Positions 35,921 to 46,231 of a stretch of 64,000 nt of DNA are shown in pieces. The translations under genes and the position numbers were made by a program. Numbering within the stretch: position 1 is the first letter of the stretch; every line of letters begins with the position of its first letter. Origin of the DNA: Mercurialis annua (taxonomy: Eukaryota; Streptophyta; Magnoliopsida; Malpighiales; Euphorbiaceae); contig NC_065571.1 of the NCBI RefSeq assembly GCF_937616625.2, positions 50,391,651-50,455,650 on the forward strand, in the 5' to 3' direction. Below the pieces are notes generated by a model that saw nothing but the letters and a program-made list of their open reading frames with translations, searched no databases and had not been told where the DNA came from.

Positions 35921-36674
35921 TTTTTTAAACAGTTTAGAAGGAAAAAACGACATTTCGTTTTATCCTTCATTTAATCAAAAGCAAAGGGGCCAAACGGCAT
36001 AAGCTGATCATTCCCGTTTCGACAACACCTAAAAGAATTAACTTCCTTCGTTAAAGTCTACCCTAACCCACTAGTAACCATCAGCCCCTTTTTAATTTTT
36101 TTATTAATTTTTTAATTAATGTTTTATTAAATCCATCAATTTTCTACCTACACATTTTTCAATATTTCTAATCTAATTCCAATTTTTTCAACCTAATCTT
36201 TTTAATTTTAAATTCTCTTTTAAAATAAAAAAATCTCCAAATTTATAAAAAAGTATATTGTTTAAATTTTATTTAGTAAATTAATGTAGTTTTATATATT
36301 TGTAATATTATAAAATAATTTAATTAATATTATTTTTTAGGTCTGAAAAATCAAACAAGTAGTTAGAAATTTAGACTACAACAAGTAAGTATTTTTAATT
36401 ATTGTCATTTTATTTTGTTGATAAATAACTGATGAATTTTATTATTCGAATATTTTTGTTTATTTAAAAAAAAATTAATAAAAACTAATCAAAATAATAC
36501 AGTTTAGATTATGGATAAATTTGTTGTTAGAAGAATAAATGTCTTAATGAAAACTATTCAAATTAATTTAGAAGAATATTGTAATATTTACTATTGGCTT
36601 TTATTAATATAATCTTATGCAATATGATGTTTTTATATTTATTATATATTTATATGTTGTTAGGGTGTAAATGA

Positions 36675-36835
36675 GTCGAGTATTTCAGAAGATTGAGATT
36701 CACTCGTTTATTTTCGAGTCGAGTCAAGTCGAATATTAAGAAGATTGAGTTTCACTCGTTTATATTTGAGTCGAGTCAGGTCGAGTATTGGAAAGATTGC
36801 GATTCACTCGTTTATTTTCTAGTCGAGTTTCGACT
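36675..36835. repeat. 52-bp tandem repeat, three copies
   Basis: CACTCGTTTAT recurs at 36701, 36753 and 36805, 52 bases apart, with the surrounding GAGTCGAGTC block. Lies in the inner hAT. Confidence 0.85.
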
Positions 36836-38685
36836 TTATGTATCGAGTATTTCTCGAACTTATCGAAAGTTCATTGACTTCACGAGTTTAACCGAGTCTT
36901 ATTTTTATTTAATAGATTTAAATTAAAACTAATTTATTAATAATTTAATAAAATTTTAAATACTATATTTCTTTAAACATGTAAATAATTTTTATATTTA
37001 TTTTTACTAACAATATATGAATTAAATGTTTAAAGTTCAAATTAAAATAATAATATATCATTCGTCTACAAAGATTGAAATTGACTCATCTACTAAACGA
37101 GCCTTATAAATTCGAGCTCGAGTTAGTTTTATCGAGCCGAGTTTTGAGTAGCTCGCGAGCGCGATTGACTCAGTCGCATACATACTTTAGCCCGGGCTGA
37201 AACAAATTTCTGGTTCCGCCACTGGCTTCAAGCTATACGGTTCTGTTTCTTTTTTTCTTGTACTTTGTAATACTTTTCTTAATTAATCTACCTCGGTTAA
37301 AAAAAAAAGATGAAGAGCGAAAAAAAAAAGATTTATTTTTAGTTTAAAAGGGCAGATTTGGCCCTTATCTTTTTACTTAAATATTTTTGGCCCCTAACTA
37401 TTAGTAATGTTAGGAGAGATCAAACGGTTAGAATAGAAAGTCTCAAAATAAAGCAACAGAATCTGTGGCTGAGAATTAATATAGATATTGATGGATCTTA
37501 TACGAAAAATGAGAAACACATTAGTCAGAGTGTCAGACCTCTCTTTCTTGTTTTTGGTTATATATTTCTTTCTCTTAATAAAGATAATAACTTTATTGTC
37601 TTTGTTATTTCATACTTTAACTTAAAAATAAAACGGAATTAGTCCAAAATAAAATGTATCCCACTCAATAAAAAATATGAATCACACTCCCTCTTTAAAA
37701 ATTATCTAACAATTGTATTATTATTTATTAAAATTTAATTACTATTTTTTATGAAAATTTTTTCTTATAAATTTTTAAGTATATAATATTCTTAATTTGA
37801 CCTAATATTTAAATATCCAAATAACAATTTTTAAATTTAATCATTATTTTTTTTTAAAATTTTCCGTCTATTTTCCATTATTATTTTAAATTTTCTAATC
37901 GAATCTTCTAGCATAATTTTTAATTTTTCTGCCCAACTCTCTAAATTATGTAACCTAAATATTTTCAATACTTTTAATATAAATTCCAGTAATTTTATTC
38001 CTTTCTTTATATTTTATTTTTACAAATAATCTAGTTTAAATATTTATTTTAATGTGTAATAACTATTTCAGATTAATTTTGAGGTTATTTAAATTTATTA
38101 ATCATAGAAAATTAAAAAACTAATTAGACTACAATAATTAAACATTTTCTAATTATTATTATTTTTTTTTTATTTTTTGATAATTGATTTTATTTTATTA
38201 TAGTTGGTGAATTATATTATCTGGATACTTCTATAAATATTTTTGAAAAATAACTAGATGAAAAATTATTAAAATGAATCAATTTAGGTTTGAATAAATC
38301 TATTATTAAAACACTAAAAAATGTCAACTCAAAGTAATTCTATAAAACTTTGAAGCAACTAGATTAATTAGGTTTTATTTAGCCCGGGCTGAACAAAATT
38401 GCTGGTTCCGCCACTGTCAAAATATGTCTATACTATAGCAGTAAAATTACTTCATTCTATTATACCCCTATATATTATACCCCTGTTAGACAAGTATTAA
38501 CTATTTATCACTAAATATTCCTCCGTCTCTATAGAATTGTCCACTTTAAAAAATTGTTTGGTTCCAAAACTCTTGTCCGCTTTTAAAAAATAACAACTTT
38601 TACATTCAATTTTCTTATAATATCCCTATTTAAAATTCACTCATGAGTAAATTAAAAGTAAATTGCAAGTTGATCCTATATTAAA

Positions 38686-39797
38686 TAGGCCAAATTCCTA
38701 AAAAAGACCAAACCTTTGAAAAAAATTTCATCCAACCCTTTCAATTTTATCCAATTTGTCATAAAATGCATGATTTCGTTTCAATTTTGTCTAAGTCTCA
38801 ATTTTGAATTGATTTGCATACGTGGCACATATGTGGCGCTGACAAGGCATGCCACACGTATGCGACCTTGGCGAATGCAAGGTAAAAAATCTAAATAAAT
38901 TCTTAGATTTTTAAAAAATAACATTTTCACCCTCAAACTTTTAATCGTTTCAACTTAAAGATTAAAATATTTACCAATTTTATGTTTATAATTTTTTTAA
39001 AACATTTTAACTCTTTTCTTCATTTATTTTATCTATAAATAAATAAAATATATAAATTAAAACTAATTAAATAATTCCACCCCCCACGCATACGACAATT
39101 TTTCCGATAATTTTTTTAAAAAATTATTTTTCAAAAATACATTTAATTTTTTTTTCGAGGAGGCTCCTCCTCGGTGAGGAGCAGATCTACTCCTCGTCTG
39201 AGGAGCAACAGCTCCTTGCCTGAGGAGCTGCCGCTACCAGAGCTGCTGCTCTTATCAGAATTACTGCTCCTTCGAAGAGGAGAAGCAGTCGCTCCTCCGC
39301 TTTGCGAAAAAAAAAATTAAAAAATTATGTAAAAAAATTAGCGCAAAAAAGTTTACTTTTTAAAATTAGTTTGTTTAATTTAATCGAAAAATAGTGTTAG
39401 AGGTGGAATGGTCGGAAAAGACAAACGGATTTTAATTATTTTAAAAAAATTAAAAATTAATTTATATTTAAAAATTAATTTTAATTATAATATTAATTAT
39501 TTAGAGTATTTTTTAAAATTTGAAAAAAAAAATTAAGGTGAAATGATTTAAAGTTTAAGGGTAGATATTTTTTTTTAAAAGTAAGAATTTAAATGGACAT
39601 TTAACCTATTAACAGATATGGTAGCACATCATGTGGCACGCCATATTAGCGCCACATAAGCATAATCATGTGCCAATTGAGACTTGGACAAAATTGAAAC
39701 GAAATCATGCATTTCAGGATAAATTGGATAAAATTAAAAAGTTTGAAATTTTATAAATTTTTAAAAAAAAATTAGCCTTTTTTAATTATTTGGCCTA
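38686..39797. mobile_element. Foldback element with a GC-rich core
   Basis: 1112 bp. Ends TAGGCCAAA / TTTGGCCTA, 5 bp TTAAA on each side (38681-38685, 39798-39802). Long arms share ATGCATGATTTCGTTTCAAT and its inverse. The core at 39150-39305 is rich in GAGGAGC and GCTCCTC. Confidence 0.75.
39150..39305. repeat. GAGGAGC / GCTCCTC inverted-repeat patch
   Basis: A GC-rich island in AT-rich DNA, with about ten GAGGAG or CTCCTC blocks able to pair with each other. No convincing reading frame. Confidence 0.65.
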
Positions 39798-40028
39798 TTA
39801 AATAAAAATACGATAAGAAAAGTAAGTGAAAATTTATAAAATCCGTAAAAATGATTGTTTTCTCCAAGCAGCCAAGTATTAATTATTTATCACTAAATAA
39901 TAAATTACAGCAGATAGATCTGACTTCTATTATACCCTTGTCAGATAAAAATTAATTATTTCACCGTAAATAATAAATTATAACCAATGGATGTCTGTAA
40001 TATTGCCAGATAACGGCTAAGATAAAAA

Positions 40029-40315
40029 CTTGCTAGCATAGAAAAGGACTTGTTCAAGAAGATAAGAACGGGGTTATTTCAGGTTAGTTGACAAACAGCT
40101 ATCCTACAGCCTTGGTGGATTTTCAAGGACCACAAATTATGGTTGTTACTTGACATTAATGTTCTGTTGCTATGTAAGAAAGCTCTCCAAGCACCTACTT
40201 ATTTCATAGTCTTTAAAAGGCAATTTAATTTAAGGTCCAGCGCTGGACCTTCTTTAAAGGCAATATAATTTAAAGTCCAGCGTTCAATAGGTCCAGCGCT
40301 AAAGGACAAAGGAAA
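40029..40315. repeat. Direct repeat, copy 1 (partner 43712-43935)
   Basis: Shares ACAGCCTTGGTGG, AAGCTCTCCAAGCACCTA and AAAAGGCAAT blocks, in the same order and orientation, with 43712-43935. Also has AGCGCT palindromes (GGTCCAGCGCTGGACC near 40237). Nature unknown. Confidence 0.7.
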
Positions 40316-40939
40316 TAATAAAAAAAAATGATCTCTAAAAAAAGGTTTTATTATATAACTAAATAAAATCTTTTTTAAGCCCAATTTATATGACTATCTT
40401 TTTGAAAAAATTAAAAAAATATTCTATTTTTAAAAATAATATAATTTTCTACCCCAATAAAAAAAAGATATAAAAAATATCTCACCTTTTAATATATTTA
40501 TTTTTTTACTCTAAAACATGTTTATATTATAATATACCTACTCACTATTATTTTACTCTAAATAACATCTGTCATTTTTCTTCTAGATTTTTCTCGCTTT
40601 TTTCTCTCCTTGTCTCTTTCTTCTCTCTTTTTTCTTCTTTGGTTGTTTTTTTCTTCGCCATTTTTTCTTCTTCTTTTATTTTATTTCTTCCTTTCTTCTC
40701 TATTTTTATTCTTTTTTTCTTCGTTGTTTCTCTGTCGCTCCGCCATCGTTTCGCCGTCTTTTCATATTTGATTTTAGCAATTTTTTCCTTAATTCGTGGT
40801 GATAAATATGATTTATTTTAATTTTCAGATCTAAATAAATTACTCTTGAATTTTTTCAATTTTAAATCTAAAAATCGGCATAAAAAACGATGTTATGATG
40901 AAAAAATGAGTTTCTACAAAAAAAACGATTTTTGCAAAA
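40316..40939. other. AT-rich and pyrimidine-rich spacer
   Basis: A long CT/T-rich stretch (40575-40740) with no supportable gene. Confidence 0.4.
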
Positions 40940-42970
40940 AAAAAAACAGAATCTGATTATCATATGAGTATCACTAGATTATCATGTCGTTATCATAATA
41001 TTATTATATAACACTGCAGTATGATAACTAGATAATAATGAAGTATGATGAAGTTATGATAATTGGATGATAACGTATGTGAAAATATAATTACAAAAAA
41101 ATTCATAAAACCAGAGATAATCAGATGATAATTAAATAATGCAATTATGAATAGTATGATAATATGATATCTATATGGAAAAAATACATAAAAATTATAA
41201 TAACGAGATGATAATGTGAAGATAATAGTATGATAAGATTCTTATTGATAATAAAAATGATAATTGTATGATAATATGATACTTGCATAAAAAAAATTCA
41301 GAAAAATTATGATAACGAGATGATAATAATCTGCTACATATGATACTAATAATGGCATGATAATAAGATGACAATAAAATACGATAAATTGATAATTGTA
41401 TGATAAGGTGAAATTGTAATAAGCATATGATTATGTGTTGGACCATGTGTCTTTCAACCTTATTTTGATATATTCAATCAATTGGCGTTTATTTAAGTCT
41501 AACTTATTTCAAGCTTTCTGCAGCGTTTTTCTGATCGTTCCTATGAAATTTTTATTATGAACGATCGTTCAAATTTGTAAACGATCGTTTAAAATATTTC
41601 ACACAATGTTGTCTCTCCGTTTTCAAGACAGTATAGGGAACGATCGCCTAAACGATCTATAAACGATCGTTCAAAACATAATGAACGGTCGTTTATAATG
41701 TTTAAACGATCGTTCACTGGCCAAATTTTCGAATTTTCTCTTGACCGTTATAAGCAAACGATCGTACACTTATTTAAACGATCGTTCAGATTGTTCTGAC
41801 ACTTTATTAATGAAGAATTTTATTGGAAAATAACGGGAAGAAAATGGCTTGAACCAATGGAAATTTGACACATCATCAAGAAGTCTTTAAAGACTTGTTC
41901 TAACTCTTTGAGCTAAGTTAGAACAATTAATTGAAAATCTCAAAAGCTCTCAACTAACAAAAACTCTCAAAAACTTATTGTGCATCAATTGTTCATATTG
42001 ATTGCTTGTTGTTCTAGTTAGTTAGAGCATTTATTGTTTCTATTTGTGGATTATTGATTAAACCTTGTAAAAATCAATTAGTTGTAAGTTAGGGTTTAGC
42101 TTTGGAAAAATCCAAGTTGGGTGTTTAGCTTTAAAGCACCATTTTTGTATCTTGTAATCAAGTATTGATTTCTAGTGGAAAATCTCAATGTTTGATTGAG
42201 TAGTGGATGTAAGATTGGTGTTTAATCCGAACCACTCTAAAATGTCTTTGTGCCTTCTTCTAAACCCTAACTCCATCACTTTTTTTTCTAATCAAATTTT
42301 AATTAGCCATTAAACCTAATTCACCCCCCTCTTAGGTATTTCATTATGTAATATTGTGATAATCATATGATAATATGATAGTAGATGATAATGAAGTATG
42401 ATAAGGGTATGATAATTGGATGATAACATACGTGAAAATATAATTACAAAACAATTCATGATATCAGTGATAATCAGATGATAATTGAATAATAAAGTTA
42501 TAATAATATGATACCTATATAGAAAAATTACATTAAAATTATGATAACTAGATGATAATGAAGTATGATAAGTATATGATAATCGGATGATAACGTACGT
42601 GAAAATATAATTACAAAAAAATTCATGATATCAGTGATAATCAGATGATAATTAAATAATAAAGTTATTATAATAGTATGATAATATGATACCTCCATAG
42701 AAAAAAAACTACATAAATATTGTGATAACGAGATGATAATGTGAAGATAATAATATGATAATATTCTTATTGATAATAAAATGATAATATTCTGACAATA
42801 TGATACTTGCATGAAAAAAAACTTACAGAAAAATTATGATAATGAGATGATAATAATCTGCTACATACGATACTGACAATGGCATGATGATAAAATTACA
42901 ATGCAATATGATACATTGATAATTACATTTTAGGTGAGGCTGTGATAATCATATGATAAGCTGATACATT
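40940..42970. repeat. GATAAT-rich degenerate satellite, split by a solo LTR
   Basis: Blocks at 40940-41435 and 42344-42970 consist of GATAAT/ATGATA units. Larger repeats of about 150-200 bp share CGTGAAAATATAATTACAAA and ATAACGAGATGATAAT. The solo LTR 41436-42343 interrupts them. Confidence 0.8.
41436..42343. mobile_element. Solo LTR with repeated AACGATCGTT palindromes
   Basis: 908 bp, begins TGTTGG, ends ATTTCA, flanked by TTATG (41431-41435, 42344-42348). No internal region or second LTR. The 3' end AATTCACCCCCCTCTTAGG recalls copia (SIRE-like) LTRs. Five perfect AACGATCGTT palindromes start at 41560, 41580, 41662, 41705 and 41777, with variants between. Confidence 0.85.
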
Positions 42971-42977
42971 GATAATC

Positions 42978-43440
42978 CACTACTAAAAAACAGCCATTTA
43001 GCGACGGATTTTTCCGTCGCTAAATGGCTAAATTCCGTCGCTAAACGAGCTTAGCGACGGATTAGCGACGGACAACGTCCGTCACTAAATATCCGGTCGC
43101 CAATTTTGCAGCGACCAAATAACTTTTTTTTGCGACGGATTTTGCCACAGATTTAAATCCGTCGCAATTTTTTTTTTAAAAAAAATTATTTTTTAATTAA
43201 AATCGTAAAATGAAATATTATTTAAACGGTCAACCACCGTCACACATCCACCGGCTATACAACACACACCCGCACTGACCCGCAAATATCGCAAATTTTT
43301 CAACTTCCCAGTAGGTCACCCATTATTCACATTACTCCCATCCACTCATCTTTAACTTTGTAGTTTCCCCGCGCGTGACTCCAACTTATAAAGCTCAGAT
43401 TCTTATTTTATATCTATGTATATTATATTTAAATATAACA
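42978..43440 (+). mobile_element. CACTA-like terminus with subterminal repeats (partial element)
   Basis: Starts CACTACTAAAAAACAGCC, followed by many copies of TTAGCGACGGA and its inverse, the usual CACTA terminal and subterminal layout. I could not find the matching other end, so the right border is a guess. Confidence 0.65.
43301..43370 (-). repeat. Degenerate 5S rRNA-like sequence
   Basis: On - ATGGGTGACCTACTGGGAAGT differs by one base from the plant 5S rRNA 3' block. Upstream AGTTAA...GGGAGTA matches the 5S internal promoter area more loosely, in the right order and spacing. Not a functional 5S gene. Such patches occur in Cassandra elements and some other plant transposons. Confidence 0.5.
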
Positions 43441-43711
43441 AAAAGGTACTCCCGGAATTTACTCCCGTATTATATGAAATAATTATTTTTTCATACTAAT
43501 TATTTTTAAATAATTATTTTAAATAAAAACAACAAATTATTACTATTACACTTTACTCCCACATTCTAATATAATAATTTTGTTATAAATAATTATTTTA
43601 TTAATAAATAATTATAATAAATAATTAATTATTTTTAAATAAATAATTATAATGAATAAATAATTATAATAAATAAATAATTATAATAGATAAATAATTA
43701 TAATAAATAAT

Positions 43712-43935
43712 AAGAACTTGCTAGCATAAAGAAAAGACTTGCTGAAGAAGATATGAACGGGTCATTTCAGCTTAGCTGGCAAACAGTTGCCCTACAGCCT
43801 TGGTGGCTTCTCAAGGACCACAAGTTGTTGCTATGTAGAAAGCTCTCCAAGCACCTATTTCATTTTCTTTAAAAGGCAATTCAATTTAAGGTCTAGCGCT
43901 AAAGGACAAATGAAATAAAACAAAAAAATTAACAT
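43712..43935. repeat. Direct repeat, copy 2 (partner 40029-40315)
   Basis: See the partner entry. The two copies bracket the GATAAT satellite, solo LTR and CACTA-like end, so one event may have duplicated or split an older element. Confidence 0.65.
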
Positions 43936-45339
43936 TTAAAAAAAATCACACTTAAGTTCAGCGCTGAACCAATCCAACGTAAAAAGAGCTACACATTTTA
44001 ATGATCTATTAGGACAAATATAATTTATTATTTGACTTGGTTGCAGTAAAAATAGTTTACACATTCCAAACCACTCTGATGAGTCAAAAAGTGATTTACC
44101 CTCTCTTATACATAATTAATTAATATAAATAAATTTAATTATCTAAATGTAAATATTATTTAATATATATTTATTTATTAAAATTTATATACTAAAACTA
44201 TTGCATAAAAATAAATAAACATTAAAATATTCTAAATTTATTATTATTGAAATTTAACAAAATTATAAATTATAAATTATAATTTTTTTAAATTAATTTT
44301 TTTTTAATTTATAATTAAAGTAATTCAACTATTAAATATCTTAACCATTTGAACATATAAATATTCAATTGATCTGTGATTTTCTTTTATTTAATTAAAA
44401 TTCATTGTTTTTAATTTAATTACTAAAACAGCCTTAAAAAATTAACTCAAATATATGTATTCGATTTAGTTCATTAAAACTGCCTTAAAAAATTAACTCC
44501 AATATATGTTTTTTTTATGAAAAAAACAAATTGAAAAACAAATTGAAATTTATCCTTTATAAAAAAAATTACCTTTAAAGATGTTGTCTATGTAGAGGTT
44601 TGCTGAATTTTCATCAAAAAAGTTTTTTAATATGTTATCTATTTATATGTAATCTGAATATTTATAGCATAACTTTTTTTTCCGACATCCAATTTAGCTG
44701 ATTCAAAAAAACCGACTCGAATATCTACAATTTTCATGAAGTAAACATATTCGTATTTATCTTCTAAAAAGAATAAAATTGTTTTAAAATTTTTATATGT
44801 ATAGAAATATTATGATTTTTCACCATATCACTATAGATGGATGGATAGATAGATAGATAGATAGATATAAATATACACACAATTTGATTAATTATAGAAT
44901 AACTAGCAAATGAATTGTCTGTAGGTTGCCAAACGAGTTTAGAGTCCATCATATGCATCACAATCATGCATCACATTCACATCTAAGGCTTTTACTTATC
45001 CTTATTAGAAAATGAAATAGAGACCACGTCTTTTTAATATGTATAAGACAGTTTTTGGAGTTGCAAGCCTTGGTCTCTATTTATATAAGCTATTATTTAA
45101 TTAATTAAATTTGAGTCATTATTAAATATTAAATATTTATTTTTAATACAATTATTAATTAAAAAGATTATACTATCATTAACATGAAGTATTTATTATT
45201 TTTTTATATATAAAAAGACATGAATACATTATTTTATACTTTTAAAATTTTGAACTTGGTCTATTTAATATCATATTACAATTATTTTTATGTTGATTAT
45301 TAATATAATTACTCAGTATATTTAGCAGTTTCAATATAA
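43936..45339. other. AT-rich spacer with a (GATA)n run
   Basis: A short GATA/GATG microsatellite lies at 44834-44868. The block 44577-44745 resembles 53480-53600 (both contain TACAATTTTCATGAAG), a dispersed repeat. No gene seen. Confidence 0.5.
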
Positions 45340-45344
45340 CTTAG

Positions 45345-45801
45345 TGATACGGATCGATCTTAAAGGGTCGCCCGTACTGTTTTTCCTGCACAAGTAACAA
45401 GTATAAGCTCAAAGGACCTCAGGCTTGCTCAGCCTGAAAGCCACTCCGATGCTTAAGTCAGAGAGGGTTTTTTGGTAGGTAAATGAGTGTAAGAGTATTT
45501 AAGTCTGATTTGTGCTTACCCTTCTCAGCATTCGATGGCTTCCTTTTATAATGAGTTTAAGGCGGTTGTTATCTGGTAAATCGTGGGTTTGTCCCACGAT
45601 TATTGGTAATGGTGAAGGCACGTTCCCGATTATCCCGGGTAGTGGGTGTCAGGGAACAGTGTGGATGAGGTCGCCTAGATGGCAGACCTGGATGAGTCCG
45701 CCCGAGACAGACATGGGCGATGGGAGATTTGGAGACCCGTTGGGCGAGCATAGCATTTGTTAGGCGATGCTTGGAGCTCTGACATTATTAGGGCGGTATC
45801 A
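45345..45801 (-). repeat. 3' LTR of the Tat element
   Basis: 457 bp, TGATACGGATCG...GGGCGGTATCA. It matches 51616-52072 except for AAGTAAC versus AAGTAAT near 45400. Confidence 0.93.
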
Positions 45802-45814
45802 GAAGTCCCCCCCT
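45802..45814 (-). promoter_or_regulatory. Polypurine tract of the Tat element
   Basis: On - it reads AGGGGGGGACTTC, immediately before the 3' LTR. Confidence 0.8.
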
Positions 45815-46231
45815 ATAATCTTGCTAAGTCAAAGACTTGAAGTGCCAATTTTCAAAATTCGAATTTCCGAAATTTTCGAAATGATTTGAATTCCAAACGT
45901 TTCCTTCAACGGTTACGAATTTGAAGCGTTTTTCGACTATAAAAGAATGCGACTTTTGGTTTCTCATTGATTATTTCGAGGAGTTTCCTGCTGTCAGGCA
46001 TTCGAGTGTCTAACTTGGTGTATAAAAGAGGTACTTATTCTTTAATTTAAAATCTTTTACTCTTGATTTTTCTATCTGATTCTCTACTTCTGTTGATTTA
46101 TTTCTCCAGCCAGACTTTCTTCGAGTTACATAGCACCAGACTTTCTCTTTTAATCAGTAAGTGGCTTAGCTATTTTTGTTTGTCTTCTTGTTTCCTTCTT
46201 CTTGTTTGCTTTCAGATAGTATATTTTTAGG

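Larger units (their letters stand above)
35369..37224. mobile_element. Inner hAT-like element nested in the LINE 3' UTR
   Basis: 1856 bp with CAGGGGCGGAACTACG / GGTTCCGCCACTG ends and a perfect 8 bp duplication GCTTCAAG (35361-35368, 37225-37232). Same family as the outer element. Contains a MITE-like insert and a 52 bp tandem repeat. Confidence 0.88.
34323..38416. mobile_element. Outer hAT-like non-autonomous element
   Basis: Ends CAGGGGCGGAACTACG and GCTGGTTCCGCCACTG form inverted repeats. The 8 bp duplication is TCAAAACA (34315-34322) and TCAAAATA (38417-38424), one mismatch. Subterminal GAGCCCGGGCTG / CAGCCCGGGCT-type blocks are shared with the inner element. It is split by a LINE fragment and, inside that, a second hAT copy. 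Noncoding otherwise. Confidence 0.8.

Noticed and set aside
40575..40821. A small Phe/Ser-rich frame in the pyrimidine-rich stretch
   Set aside because: Low-complexity TTTTTCTTC sequence gives open hydrophobic frames by chance; no splice, domain or second copy supports it.
43301..43370. Functional 5S rRNA gene
   Set aside because: Too diverged in the internal promoter and missing the 5' half; not in a tandem array.
45512..45763. An 83-codon frame repeated identically at 51783-52034
   Set aside because: It lies within the two LTRs of the Tat element, is short, and has no recognisable domain; duplication is explained by the LTRs.
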